Positions 39,682 through 49,157 of a stretch of DNA of 64,000 nt are shown here, piece by piece. Source of the stretch: Saprospiraceae bacterium. GTDB taxonomy: Bacteria; Bacteroidota; Bacteroidia; Chitinophagales; Saprospiraceae. The stretch spans positions 124,001-188,000 of the forward strand of contig JALHLK010000003.1 in the NCBI GenBank assembly GCA_022844565.1, read 5' to 3'. The position numbers and the translations under genes were made by a program. The first letter of the stretch is position 1. Every line of letters begins with the position of its first letter. The notes beneath the pieces were generated by a model. It was not told where the DNA came from. It saw only the letters and a program-made list of their open reading frames with translations, and ran no database searches.

Positions 39682-41226
39682 ATGGTCAGAAATATTCTAT
39701 TAGTACTGATAGTCTGTGTGAAGGTTAGTTGTTATACACAAGCTCAAAATATAAAAGTATTTAGCTGGAATATAAGGATGGATACCAAAAATGATGGAGT
39801 CGATCAATGGACAAATCGAAAGAAAGAATTAGCCAATTTTGTAAAAAACGAAAATCCTGATTTTTTTGGAATACAAGAAGGACTTTCTCACCAAGTAAAA
39901 TACCTCGAAAAGAAGCTAAAAGATTACGACTATATCGGTGTAGGGCGAGATGATGGGGCTCAAGCGGGAGAGTTTATGGCTTTATTTTATAAGAAAAAAC
40001 TATGGAAGCCTATAAAGTCGGGAAATTTTTGGCTTTCTGATACTCCTTCACAAGTATCAAGAGGTTGGGATGCTGCATGCCATCGTATTACAACTTACGG
40101 TACCTTTGTCAATAAAGGTAAAGACACGATCACCGTATACAACACCCACCTCGATCATCAAGGTGTCCTGGCGAGAACCAATAGTGTAACTCAACTCAAT
40201 CAACTGATCAATGAAAATAAATACCCAAAAATCCTGATGGGTGATTTTAATTTTAACCCGCAAAACCAATTGTATACCAATATATCAGCCATATGGTCGG
40301 ATAGCAGGCTGGCTACAAAAAATGTAAAAGAATCACAAGAAGGTACTTTTAATGGGTTTAAAACAGATCTCACACCTAAGGAACGAATAGATTATGTTTT
40401 TACCGACCCGGCAAATTGGTCAATAATTCAATACAAGTCAGCTAATGTATATTCAAAAAATAGCCGCCATTTATCGGATCATAATCCTGTGATGGTTGAG
40501 CTGGCATTGATTAAAAAGTCAACCTTTCAGTATCGATGGAAGGTGGTGGATTATGATACTTTGCCCTTCAGAGTTATGTACCCACTTGATTTTGATCCAA
40601 ACAAAAAGTATCCAGTTGTTTTGTTTTTACATGGAGCTGGTGAACGTGGTAATGATAATGAACGACAATTGATACATGGAGCTAAATTATTTCAAGATTC
40701 GATACATTCTTATCAAGCAATTTACATTTTACCACAATGTAGAGCAGGTAGTTACTGGGCATCGGTAGATGTAAACAGAACACCAGGTAACAATATTTTT
40801 GCTTTTAGAGATGACGTTAATCCAACAAAAGATCTTGGTAACGTGATTGATGTTTTAAACACAACAATTAAACTTCCGTATATAGATGAGCGTAGAATTT
40901 ATGTTGGCGGTTTGTCGATGGGAGGTATGGGTACATGGGAGTTGCTATGGCGACTACCCAATACTTTTGCAGCTGCAACGCCTATTTGTGGAGGGGGATT
41001 GGAGTCTAAAGCCTTTATGATGGTCAATGTCCCAATTTGGACTTTTCATGGTTCGACAGATGATGTTGTAGGCTTAAAGTATAGTCAGCAGATGGTAGAT
41101 GCCCTTTACTTAAATAATGGAAAACCCAAATTCACAGTTTATCCAGGCGTTGGCCATGATTCTTGGACGAAAGCCTTTGCAGAAAAAGATTTTTTGAAGT
41201 GGATTTTTGATCAAAGGAAGGATTGA
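39682..41226 (+). CDS. Secreted endonuclease/exonuclease/phosphatase-family protein fused to an esterase-like alpha/beta hydrolase
   Basis: The ORF track starts at 39631 inside anmK, but the signal peptide MVRNILLVLIVCVKVSCYTQAQ begins at ATG 39682 (514 aa). Residues about 23-285 are an EEP domain: IKVFSWNIRMD, FFGIQEGLSHQVKYLE, YNTHLDHQG, ILMGDFNFNPQ and HLSDHNPVMVEL give the catalytic Glu, Asp-Asn and His. Residues about 300-514 are a dienelactone-hydrolase/PhaC-depolymerase-like esterase: VVLFLHGAGERGND, the nucleophile Ser in VGGLSMGGMGTWE, Asp in GSTDDVV and His in GVGHDSW. Both halves keep their catalytic residues. EEP members act on phosphodiesters or sugar phosphates, and the true substrate is unknown. 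Confidence 0.88.
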   Translation: MVRNILLVLIVCVKVSCYTQAQNIKVFSWNIRMDTKNDGVDQWTNRKKELANFVKNENPDFFGIQEGLSHQVKYLEKKLKDYDYIGVGRDDGAQAGEFMALFYKKKLWKPIKSGNFWLSDTPSQVSRGWDAACHRITTYGTFVNKGKDTITVYNTHLDHQGVLARTNSVTQLNQLINENKYPKILMGDFNFNPQNQLYTNISAIWSDSRLATKNVKESQEGTFNGFKTDLTPKERIDYVFTDPANWSIIQYKSANVYSKNSRHLSDHNPVMVELALIKKSTFQYRWKVVDYDTLPFRVMYPLDFDPNKKYPVVLFLHGAGERGNDNERQLIHGAKLFQDSIHSYQAIYILPQCRAGSYWASVDVNRTPGNNIFAFRDDVNPTKDLGNVIDVLNTTIKLPYIDERRIYVGGLSMGGMGTWELLWRLPNTFAAATPICGGGLESKAFMMVNVPIWTFHGSTDDVVGLKYSQQMVDALYLNNGKPKFTVYPGVGHDSWTKAFAEKDFLKWIFDQRKD

Positions 41227-41284
41227 GTTTTGCTGCCACAAAGCAGCAAATAGTATAAAGAGTTTATTTGTTTAGGCTTTTTGA

Positions 41285-41556
41285 GGGATATAAATTAAAT
41301 TGAGGATTCAATTTCCTAATTGAAAATCCCAAACTTAATTTGGTCATATTGGAATAAAATTTTGGTTTTGCAGCTTTTTTAATCCATAGCAATTAAATAT
41401 TGAACTAAAATTTGGAAATGTTTTGATCTTTCACGATTTTCATTTCTACCTATACCTAGAAAATGACCATTTTTGCCCAATTTTGATGAGTAGTAGTATA
41501 TTTTACACTTGCTAATTTATTGATTATTAAAGAGCAATTGATTTAATTTATATCCC
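41285..41556. mobile_element. MITE with 16-bp inverted ends and 6-bp target duplication
   Basis: GGGATATAAATTAAAT (41285-41300) and ATTTAATTTATATCCC (41541-41556) are perfect complements bounding 272 bp. TTTTGA occurs immediately outside both ends (41279-41284 and 41557-41562), a perfect 6-base duplication. There is no ORF inside. The combination shows a transposition event rather than a chance palindrome. I do not recognise the source transposase family. A hairpin TTTGCTG/CAGCAAA (41229-41250) lies just outside and probably belongs to the end of the preceding gene. Confidence 0.8.
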
Positions 41557-41577
41557 TTTTGAGCAACTTTGTGCATT

Positions 41578-41686
41578 GGTGGTTATAATTTTTTCACCAC
41601 AAAGCTACAAAGGACATAATGAATTTAAGTGTTTAGATCTTTGTGCCACTTTGTGCCTTTGTGGTTATAATTTTTCTACCACAAAA
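41578..41686. repeat. Duplicated hairpin units GTGGTTATAATTTTT..ACCAC
   Basis: GTGGTTATAATTTTTTCACCACAAAG (from 41579) recurs as GTGGTTATAATTTTTCTACCACAAAA (from 41661). Each copy can fold through GTGGT/ACCAC. Between them CTTTGTGCCACTTTGTGCCTTTGTGG gives further short direct repeats. The second copy overlaps the 3' end of lpxH. It may terminate the minus-strand lpxH transcript. Confidence 0.5.
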
Positions 41687-42420
41687 TATTTTAATTCGAT
41701 CTTATCTTGAAGTTTGATATAACTACATTTATCCCACCATTCGCCTAAGTTGTAATAAACAGCTTTTCCATTTGGCAATTTATGCTCCATAGGTATATGT
41801 CTGTGTCCAAAAATGTAATAATCGATTTCTGGATGATCATCGTGATTAGCTTGGCAATAGATGATTTGTCTTTCTTTAGTAGAATCAATAAGGTGAGTCT
41901 CCTGATCATTCATCCGACTGGTGTGACTCGCATATTTCATCAATTTAAGACCAAGGGTAGGGTGGATAAGTGAGAAAAGGTTTTGACACATTTTATTGGT
42001 CAAAAGACTTTTTACAATTTTATATTTTATATCGCCTGGACCTAATCCATCACCATGGCCGATATGAAGATTTTTTCCAAATCGTGATATAGTTTGTGGT
42101 TGGTAGTAGATTTTTGCTCGAAATTCCTTCGTGAAATAATCCTTAACCCATAAGTCGTGATTGCCGGTAAAAAAGTGAATTTGAATACCCATGTCTGCCA
42201 ATTCTGCGAGTTTGCCTTGAAGCCTGATAAATCCCTTTGGCACAGCTTCTTTGTATTCAAACCAATAATCAAAGATGTCACCCAGTAGAAAGATCTCTGA
42301 GGCATCATTTTTTATCGAATCCAACCAAGATACGATGACTTTTTCCCTTCCACCAGAGTTGGGTAGGCTTTTTGAACCTAGATGAAAATCACTTGCAAAA
42401 TAAATTGCTTTTTCTAACAT
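41665..42420 (-). CDS. lpxH: UDP-2,3-diacylglucosamine diphosphatase
   Basis: LpxH cleaves UDP-2,3-diacylglucosamine to lipid X and UMP in lipid A synthesis, at the inner membrane surface. Metallophosphatase motifs are ASDFHLGSK, LGDIFDYWFEYKEAVPKGF, FTGNHDLWVKDYF, HIGHGDGLGPGD and YIFGHRHIP. WVKDYFTKEF and the lipid-binding insert fit LpxH of Bacteroidota. At 251 aa it is complete. The stop codon lies in the repeat hairpin described above. Confidence 0.92.
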   Translation of the reverse strand: MLEKAIYFASDFHLGSKSLPNSGGREKVIVSWLDSIKNDASEIFLLGDIFDYWFEYKEAVPKGFIRLQGKLAELADMGIQIHFFTGNHDLWVKDYFTKEFRAKIYYQPQTISRFGKNLHIGHGDGLGPGDIKYKIVKSLLTNKMCQNLFSLIHPTLGLKLMKYASHTSRMNDQETHLIDSTKERQIIYCQANHDDHPEIDYYIFGHRHIPMEHKLPNGKAVYYNLGEWWDKCSYIKLQDKIELKYFVVEKL

Positions 42421-42567
42421 GGGTAATGTTTATATCGCAAAAGTAAGATAAGTTTCGCTTTTTTAATCGAGACTTAAATAAAGACTGTGTTTTTCAAAAT
42501 ATTCTAGATCATAAAGCTTTTTTATCTTATCTCTATCCGATGAATATTCCTTTGATGATTAGGTTAA

Positions 42568-43413
42568 TCAAATTTTTGCTAGCTGATCGTCAATTTGATA
42601 AAGAAAAAGTTCATCAAATCTTTCAAAATATGGTTCTCCCTTTTTTTGGCCATTTATTAGTAATTCTCTCGCTTGAAGAAGATATTTTTTAGCTTCTACC
42701 TTATTGTCTTTTGCTATATAAAGTAAGCCTAATTGGTAAAGAGCTTCTGAATATTTTGGTGCAAATTTTAAAACTATTTGGTAGTGATGTGAGGCTTGAT
42801 CATAATTTTTGTTTTCTTGATGACATCTACCAAGGTAAAAATGAACTAAAAAATTCTTTTCAGTACTGAATCCGATTTTACGCTCCTCCGAAAGAACAGA
42901 ATCTAGAACACTTATAGCTTCAGGATATCTTTTTAATCGCATCAAAGCTTGGCCTTTAAGTAGTCCACATGGTTCTCCCCAGCATCCGCTATACTTTGTT
43001 TTGAGTATGGTAAAAATCTGATCTACATCTCGTATTGTACCAGTATAATCTCTGTAGAAGTAAAGTAAACTCCACGCCCTATACTTAAGCGCATCTGCAT
43101 TTCCCTTTGCTACATCCATTGCGACAGCCTTATTGAGTATCGCCATTGCTTTTAAATGTTCCCCATTTTTCTTATACGAATAGGATAAGACTTGGATATT
43201 TTCGATATTGTCGGGTTGCAACAATATTGCCGTATCTTTAGCGAGCCTATGTGCTTTAGATGTTTGTAGATAATAATATGAAAGATCTCTAAACTGTTCT
43301 GAAAGGGAATCTTTTTCTGTCTTACTCAGTTTTTCATATGGAAATGGAGCTGGCCCATCAGTTGACTTGCAACCCACAAATAGTATCATAATCAAAAGTA
43401 TTCTTATGGACAT
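42568..43413 (-). CDS. TPR-repeat lipoprotein
   Basis: This 281-aa protein starts with a lipoprotein signal (IRILLIMILFVGC, Cys15). It contains tetratricopeptide-like helices, clearest in YKKNGEHLKAMAILNKAVAMD, FLVHFYLGRCHQENKNYDQASHHYQIVLKFAPKYSEALYQLGLLY and a last repeat rich in Lys/Glu. TPR proteins act as scaffolds, and the partner is not evident. It overlaps the preceding gene by ten bases, so both are probably translated from one mRNA and may work together. Confidence 0.85.
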   Translation of the reverse strand: MSIRILLIMILFVGCKSTDGPAPFPYEKLSKTEKDSLSEQFRDLSYYYLQTSKAHRLAKDTAILLQPDNIENIQVLSYSYKKNGEHLKAMAILNKAVAMDVAKGNADALKYRAWSLLYFYRDYTGTIRDVDQIFTILKTKYSGCWGEPCGLLKGQALMRLKRYPEAISVLDSVLSEERKIGFSTEKNFLVHFYLGRCHQENKNYDQASHHYQIVLKFAPKYSEALYQLGLLYIAKDNKVEAKKYLLQARELLINGQKKGEPYFERFDELFLYQIDDQLAKI

Positions 43414-44534
43414 AAATCTGTAATTTTACCATTTTCGATTTTAAACATTAAAAATGCGTGAACATCTTTAAAGCCAAGATATTCACCATCTATACTTGGC
43501 CAATCTTTGAGTTGCACTACCTGACTAATTATGTGATTTACTAATCCAAAATCAAATGCTATTTTTTGAAAATTTGTATCCATTTGTTCCAAACCTATGT
43601 GTCCAATTTCTCCTCTACAGTTCACTGTGAAATGTACATTAATGTATCCATCACCTTTGGATACGGGTGCTTGGTCAGATATTTTTTTGACCAAAAAATC
43701 ATTGCCTTTTAGATATGTCACGTCACCAGTTGATGTATAATAGTATTCACCAGTGAAACCTTCAAAACAAGGATGAAATTCTTTGCCAGCCATTGGTACT
43801 TTAAGACTACTTATGGTTGTGAATTCTTCTATTTTTTCATCTGAATCATCAAAATATCGCAGTGTCATTCCAGAATCAGATATTTTCAAAACTTGATATA
43901 AAGTCTTTGGATTATTTACTGGATCAACATTCTCAGAAATGAAGAGAAGGTCATCAATTCTCGTAAGTGTATATGCGGTCTTTTGGTATTCTTGATAAAT
44001 ATATTGTCCTAAGTAGTAATAGTCATATGTTGTTGTTAGTTGGCCATTTTCAAATTTCCAGTATTTGTTAATTTTTAAATCTGTATTTGGATTGTTTGGC
44101 ATTTCAGGGCATTTAAATGTGCGATACTCTAGGTTAACCTGTGATTTAATATTTGCTTGAAGAGCTTTCCTAAATCTGATTCGGTATTTCCAATTAAGAT
44201 TGCCTTCAGATATCGGAAAGCTTAAAGTATCATTTAATGGAAAAGTATTTAATACATCGTTTGATTTCCATAATATCAAAGATGGATTATTTTTGAATAA
44301 TATGGTATCACCTGTTTCTGTCGTTTTATGAACGTTCACAGAATCAACAATTTGGCTTTTATAATCTAATAATTCAATTTGATGCTCATTCATTTGGATA
44401 AAGTATGGATATGGTATAGTCATATCAATACTTCTATTTGTTCCTACCCAGACATCTGACAAAAGCTTTTCACTACTTTTACACGAGCCAAACAAAAACC
44501 AAAAGATGATAGAATATTTAAAGTATCTCTGCAT
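43404..44534 (-). CDS. Hypothetical lipoprotein with TonB-C-like terminal region
   Basis: The track gives 383 aa from 44555, but a conventional lipoprotein signal MQRYFKYSIIFWFLFGSC begins at 44534, so I use that start (376 aa). The body is beta-rich without a family I recognise. Near the C-terminus, GYINVHFTVNCRGEIGHIGLEQMD followed by a helix and LKDWPSIDGEYLGFKDVHAFLMFKI resembles the energy-transducer TonB_C fold seen in many Bacteroidota surface lipoproteins. It is coupled by a ten-base overlap to the TPR lipoprotein. Function is unknown. Confidence 0.7.
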   Translation of the reverse strand: MQRYFKYSIIFWFLFGSCKSSEKLLSDVWVGTNRSIDMTIPYPYFIQMNEHQIELLDYKSQIVDSVNVHKTTETGDTILFKNNPSLILWKSNDVLNTFPLNDTLSFPISEGNLNWKYRIRFRKALQANIKSQVNLEYRTFKCPEMPNNPNTDLKINKYWKFENGQLTTTYDYYYLGQYIYQEYQKTAYTLTRIDDLLFISENVDPVNNPKTLYQVLKISDSGMTLRYFDDSDEKIEEFTTISSLKVPMAGKEFHPCFEGFTGEYYYTSTGDVTYLKGNDFLVKKISDQAPVSKGDGYINVHFTVNCRGEIGHIGLEQMDTNFQKIAFDFGLVNHIISQVVQLKDWPSIDGEYLGFKDVHAFLMFKIENGKITDLCP

Positions 44535-44555
44535 GAACCAGAATCTGTTAAGCAA

Positions 44556-44853
44556 AAATAAGTTTATAATTTCGGATAGAAATATTTATTTGTCATATTA
44601 ACAACTGGATAACAATATGAAAATTTGAGTTTCAATTTTTTAGAATCCTTTTCCAAAATTTAAAATGGTACATGACATAACTGGAATAGAAGAAAAGTTT
44701 AACTTCCATTTCTTTATTTTACATAATCAAATAAATTTTCTATTGACTAATTTTAGTTAAATATTATCAAAAATATTTTTTATTTACTAAGAACAATTCA
44801 ATGTTAGTTTGCGTTAGAAAAATAGTTGTCATTATTGTTAAAATATATAAAAA
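44556..44853. other. AT-rich divergent intergenic region
   Basis: This 298-base gap holds the divergent starts of two lipoprotein genes. I see no ORF, no RNA gene and no clear inverted repeat. A perfect TAnnTTTG box is not evident in front of either start. Confidence 0.6.
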
Positions 44854-45264
44854 ATGAAAAAGTTAGTTTTAATGTTGTTTGCATCACTCATCATTGTGTC
44901 ATGTGGAAAAGAAGAAGTCGTTGAAGACTCAAAACCTGAAGCCAAATTGGTTGAAATAAAATCTCTCACAGAATTTGAAAGTACTATTAAAACAGGTGTT
45001 TCTTTTATGTTTTTCCATGCTACTTGGTGCAGTATTTGTAAAGCCCAAAGGCCTAATATTCTTGGCCTTTTGTCTGATTCTGCTTTATCTAAAGTAAAAT
45101 TTGGGGAAGTCGATAAAGACCAAAGTAAACAAATTTTAGATAAATATCCTGTCGCAGGTCAACCAGTGATGATCATTTATAAAGACAATGTAGAGAAGGA
45201 GCGATTGTCAGGTGTTCACACGAAAGAACATATGACCGAGTTGTTGAAAAAATTAAATCCATAG
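44854..45264 (+). CDS. Thioredoxin-fold lipoprotein
   Basis: This 136-aa protein has a lipoprotein signal (LVLMLFASLIIVSC) and a thioredoxin domain with active site WCSIC (HATWCSICKAQRP) and the cis-Pro loop PVAGQPVMIIYK. The CSIC dipeptide differs from the reducing CGPC, and redox direction cannot be read from it. It is anchored in the periplasm, most likely handling disulfides of exported proteins. It is monocistronic, with a strong terminator immediately downstream shared with convergent glyS. Confidence 0.88.
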   Translation: MKKLVLMLFASLIIVSCGKEEVVEDSKPEAKLVEIKSLTEFESTIKTGVSFMFFHATWCSICKAQRPNILGLLSDSALSKVKFGEVDKDQSKQILDKYPVAGQPVMIIYKDNVEKERLSGVHTKEHMTELLKKLNP

Positions 45265-45290
45265 GATTGATTTATTATTTTCCAAAAATA

Positions 45291-45327
45291 AAAAAGACCC
45301 TGAAAATGTGAATTTCAGGGTCTTTTT
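45291..45327. terminator. Bidirectional terminator between thioredoxin lipoprotein and glyS
   Basis: AAAAAGACCCTGAAA and TTTCAGGGTCTTTTT form a perfect 15-base stem around a seven-base loop, with A/T tails on both sides. It sits between two convergent genes and should stop both transcripts. Confidence 0.92.
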
Positions 45328-45349
45328 ATTTTAGAAAAGTGCTTTTTGT

Positions 45350-46882
45350 TTAAATTATATTCGAATAATCTACTTTTTCACCCACAATCTTACTAATCTC
45401 ATCAATTGACACCCTAATTTGTTGTAAAGTATCTCTATCTCTTAAGGTCACCGTATTGTTTTCCAACGTTTCGAAATCTATCGTCACACAATATGGGGTA
45501 CCTATAGCATCTTGTCTTCTATATCTTCGACCGATCGCATCTTTTTCATCGTATTGACATAAGAATTTTTTCTTTAACGTGTCAAATACATCACTTGCAG
45601 CTTTAGTCAACTCCTCCTTATTTTTCAAAAGGGGTAAAACTGCCACTTTATTTGGAGCAAGACAAGGGTGCAATTTCATCACAGTCCTTGTTGACTCATT
45701 GCCATCAGCATCTGGCACTTTTTCTTCTTGCAAAGACTCACTGATCATCGCTAAAAACATTCGATCACATCCTATTGAAGTCTCCACAACATATGGTACG
45801 TAATTTTCATTCAATTCGGGATCGAAATATTGTAGTTTTTTGCCTGATAACTCTTGATGTTGACTTAGATCGAAGTTGGTTCGAGAGTGTATACCTTCTA
45901 ATTCTCTAAAACCAAAAGGAAACTCATATTGGATGTCTACCGCGGCATTAGCATAGTGTGCTAAATTATCGTGATCATGAAATCTCAATTTAGAAGAGGG
46001 AGTTCCTAACGCCAAATGCCATTTCAATCTCGTTTCTTTCCAATATTCATACCACTTCATTTCTTCACCTGGTCTTATGAAAAACTGCATCTCCATCTGT
46101 TCGAATTCGCGCATTCGGAAGATAAACTGACGAGCCACAATCTCATTTCTGAAGGCTTTACCTATTTGAGCAATTCCAAACGGTATTTTTTGTCTAGTTG
46201 ACTTCTGTACATTCAAAAAATTGACAAAGATACCTTGTGCTGTCTCAGGTCGAAGATAAAGCTTTCCTTCTTCCCCAGCAATATTGCCCAATTGAGTATT
46301 AAACATTAGATTAAACTGACGGACTTCTGTCCAATTTCTTGAGCCACTTTCTGGACAAGGGATTTCGCAATCTTCGATGACTTGTTTGAGGCCTTCCATA
46401 TCGCCTACTTTCAAGGCTTCATTCATCCTCTTCAGTACAGTATCAATTTCAGCTTGTCTTTCAAGTACTCTTGGGTTGGTAGCACGATACATCACTTCGT
46501 CAAATGAGGTACCAAATTTTTCTTTAGCTTTAGCTACGTCTTTATTGATTTTTTCTTCAATTTTCTCTGCATATCCTTCTATCAATTGGTCCGCTCTATA
46601 CCTCTTTTTAGAATCTTTGTTATCAACCAACGGGTCATTAAATGCATCAACGTGACCTGATGCTTTCCAAGTCTTAGGGTGCATAAAGATCGCAGCATCG
46701 ATACCAACAATATTTTCATGCATTTGTACCATGCTCTTCCACCAGTAAGATTTGATATTGTTTTTTAGTTCTGAGCCATAAGGACCGTAATCGTACACAG
46801 CACTCAGGCCGTCATAGATTTCACTTGACGGGTATATAAATCCATATTCTTTACAGTGAGATATAAGATCTTTAAATTCCAT
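45350..46882 (-). CDS. glyS: Glycyl-tRNA synthetase (homodimeric type)
   Basis: This class II synthetase charges tRNA(Gly). It is the single-chain dimeric type of archaea, eukaryotes and many Bacteroidota, not the GlyQ/GlyS tetramer. Landmarks are EYGFIYPSSEIYDGLSAVYDYGPYG at the N-terminus, LYLRPETAQGIFVNFLNV, IAQIGKAFRNEIVARQFIFRMREFEQMEMQFF (motif 2), VVETSIGCDRMFLAM, and the C-terminal anticodon domain with DAIGTPYCVTIDFE and RDRDTLQQIRV. At 510 aa it is normal. It is downstream of DUF3127 and proS on the same strand. Confidence 0.97.
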   Translation of the reverse strand: MEFKDLISHCKEYGFIYPSSEIYDGLSAVYDYGPYGSELKNNIKSYWWKSMVQMHENIVGIDAAIFMHPKTWKASGHVDAFNDPLVDNKDSKKRYRADQLIEGYAEKIEEKINKDVAKAKEKFGTSFDEVMYRATNPRVLERQAEIDTVLKRMNEALKVGDMEGLKQVIEDCEIPCPESGSRNWTEVRQFNLMFNTQLGNIAGEEGKLYLRPETAQGIFVNFLNVQKSTRQKIPFGIAQIGKAFRNEIVARQFIFRMREFEQMEMQFFIRPGEEMKWYEYWKETRLKWHLALGTPSSKLRFHDHDNLAHYANAAVDIQYEFPFGFRELEGIHSRTNFDLSQHQELSGKKLQYFDPELNENYVPYVVETSIGCDRMFLAMISESLQEEKVPDADGNESTRTVMKLHPCLAPNKVAVLPLLKNKEELTKAASDVFDTLKKKFLCQYDEKDAIGRRYRRQDAIGTPYCVTIDFETLENNTVTLRDRDTLQQIRVSIDEISKIVGEKVDYSNII

Positions 46883-46932
46883 TATATTTTTATAGTTGAA
46901 TTTTTATTAATAGCTTTTTATTAAAATTTTGC

Positions 46933-47298
46933 TTAAAATGGTAAATCACCAAAATCTGGCATATCTTCAGAGATTGATTCAAAAGTATCAAAATCTCCCA
47001 TCGTTTTTTCTTGTACAGGTGCATTGGCAACTGCGGCTACTTTTTCCAATTTCCAAGCATTAAGATTGGTTAAGTACTTTCCTTGCCATTCTCTTCCTCT
47101 CAAGTCAAAGAATACCTTTACCTTCTCTCCTTCAGCATAGGAATCCAATATACCACATCGCTCTTGTGTCAATTGAAACTTGATGTACTGAGGATAGGTC
47201 TCCTCTGTGGTAATTACCAAATCTCTCGTTTGAAATGTACTCGTTTTTGACTCTGTGTCAAACTTTTTATGTAATAATCCTTGTATTTCGAAACTCAT
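46933..47298 (-). CDS. DUF3127 domain protein
   Basis: This 121-aa protein belongs to DUF3127, an OB-fold-like family nearly confined to Bacteroidota. The domain spans about residues 1-90 (IQGLLHKKFDTESKTSTFQTRDLVI, then VKVFFDLRGREWQGKYLTNLNAWKLE). An acidic tail ends DMPDFGDLPF, very like the C-terminal tip of bacterial single-stranded DNA-binding proteins. I infer a nucleic-acid or SSB-like partner role. It lies between proS and glyS on the same strand with gaps of 82 and 50 bases. Confidence 0.85.
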   Translation of the reverse strand: MSFEIQGLLHKKFDTESKTSTFQTRDLVITTEETYPQYIKFQLTQERCGILDSYAEGEKVKVFFDLRGREWQGKYLTNLNAWKLEKVAAVANAPVQEKTMGDFDTFESISEDMPDFGDLPF

Positions 47299-47380
47299 TT
47301 TATTAACTTTTAATTTTTAAAAACTTTTATATTTAAATATATCTATCCTTTTCTAAAACCTAATCCCTAACCCCTAAAAC

Positions 47381-48850
47381 CTAGTACGCCCGTGCAAAGA
47401 TAACACGTTGTTTGGAAGGTTTACCAGTTAAGATGCATTTACCTTCTTCAAGTATTGATTCGTCTGGTATACACCGAATTGTAGCTTTGGTCAATTCTTT
47501 GATTTTTTCCTCTGTTTCGCTTGTTCCATCCCAGTGGGCAAGACAAAATCCACCTTTTGTATCTAAGACTTCGAGTAGTTGTTCCATACTATCTACATTG
47601 GTGGTTGCGGCAGTTCTGTATGCTAAGGCTCTTTGGAAAAGATTTTCTTGAATATCATCCAATAACTTTTCAATATATTGTGAAACAGTATCTAAAGAAA
47701 CTTGAGTTTTCTCTTTTGTGTCTCTTCTTGCTATTTCTACCACTCCATTTTCTAAATCCCTTTTGCCAATACCTACCCTTACAGGTATACCTTTCATCTC
47801 ATATTCCGCAAATTTAAAACCAGGCCTGTTCTTTTCATCACTATCTATTTTCACAGAAATTCCTTTAGCCTTTAATTCATCATTGATCCTATCAGCTACT
47901 AACATGATTTCTGGTTCTGGCTTAGGTATTGGAACAATTACAACTTGGATAGGAGCCAATTTAGGAGGAAGTACTAGACCTTCATCATCAGAATGTGTCA
48001 TGATCAGGCCTCCTATTAATCTAGTAGATACACCCCAGGAAGTCGCCCATACGTATTCTTCTTTATTTTCACTAGTCAGATATTTTACTTCAAAAGCCTT
48101 TGCAAAATTTTGACCAAGGAAATGTGAAGTACCTGCCTGAAGCGCTTTGCCGTCTTGCATCAGCGCCTCTATAGTAAAAGTATCATCAGCACCAGCAAAT
48201 CTTTCATTTTCTGATTTTGATCCTTTGATTACAGGCATGGCCATGAAGTCTTCTGCAAATCGGGCATAAATCTCATGAATAATTTTTGCCTCCTGAATAG
48301 CCTCTTCTTTGGTGGCATGTGCTGTGTGGCCTTCTTGCCATAGAAATTCTGCCGTGCGAAGAAAAGGTCTAGTTCTCATTTCCCATCTTACCACATTTGC
48401 CCATTGATTGATCAAAAGGGGTAAATCTCTGTATGATTGAATCCAATCTCTATAGGTATTCCAAATGATCGCTTCACTTGTAGGCCGGACGATCAACTCT
48501 TCTTCGAGTTTTGCATTTGGGTCTACCATTAGTTTACCGGGGTTGTCTGGGTCGTTTTTTAGTCTATAATGCGTCACTATAGCGCATTCTTTAGCAAAGC
48601 CCTCTGCATTTTTTTCTTCAGCTTCAAATAGACTTTTAGGCACAAAAAGTGGAAAGTATGCATTAACATGCCCAGTCTCTTTAAACATCTTATCCAATTG
48701 AGCTTGCATCTTTTCCCAGATAGCATAGCCATAAGGCTTGATGACCATACAGCCTCTTACAGCACTGTTATCGGACAGTCCTGCCTTCTTTACAATGTCC
48801 AAATACCATTGTGAATAATTTTCTTCTCTTAATGTAATTTCTTTTGCCAT
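47381..48850 (-). CDS. proS: Prolyl-tRNA synthetase (ProS type 3, archaeal-like)
   Basis: This class II synthetase charges tRNA(Pro). The short form without an editing insertion (489 aa), with [77 protein letters not shown] and a C-terminal zinc-like domain ([18 protein letters not shown]), is the archaeal/eukaryal-like ProS3 group. It is followed by DUF3127 and glyS on the same strand, grouping two archaeal-type synthetases. No promoter of good quality was found in the gap upstream. Confidence 0.97.
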   Translation of the reverse strand: MAKEITLREENYSQWYLDIVKKAGLSDNSAVRGCMVIKPYGYAIWEKMQAQLDKMFKETGHVNAYFPLFVPKSLFEAEEKNAEGFAKECAIVTHYRLKNDPDNPGKLMVDPNAKLEEELIVRPTSEAIIWNTYRDWIQSYRDLPLLINQWANVVRWEMRTRPFLRTAEFLWQEGHTAHATKEEAIQEAKIIHEIYARFAEDFMAMPVIKGSKSENERFAGADDTFTIEALMQDGKALQAGTSHFLGQNFAKAFEVKYLTSENKEEYVWATSWGVSTRLIGGLIMTHSDDEGLVLPPKLAPIQVVIVPIPKPEPEIMLVADRINDELKAKGISVKIDSDEKNRPGFKFAEYEMKGIPVRVGIGKRDLENGVVEIARRDTKEKTQVSLDTVSQYIEKLLDDIQENLFQRALAYRTAATTNVDSMEQLLEVLDTKGGFCLAHWDGTSETEEKIKELTKATIRCIPDESILEEGKCILTGKPSKQRVIFARAY

Positions 48851-49157
48851 ATACTTTTGTAGTCTATATTATGTATTACTACTATCTTTTGTTAATTTAT
48901 GTTTAATAAAATTATGTTCTGTAACTTATTTGAGTGTTTTCGCATTTTATATTATGAATTAGCTAATTAAAAGGTAGCAAAAAAAATATTAAAGCTTTCT
49001 TTTTTTTGACACTTTTAGCTTCTTCAGTAAAAATTAGGATATATTTTAAATTGTTTATCAAAATTTTAACTGAAAATTCGTGCAAAAGTAATAAATTGCA
49101 CCTTGTTAGGAAAAGGAGAGACAAATTTATTGTGATTAAACATAAAATAAATTACAA
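48851..49157. other. Divergent intergenic region between proS and the Trp/Asn-rich gene
   Basis: This 307-base AT-rich stretch presumably holds two divergent promoters. I find no perfect TAnnTTTG box, only near matches such as TAATTTTA on the minus side. No ORF, RNA gene or strong hairpin was seen. Confidence 0.55.
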
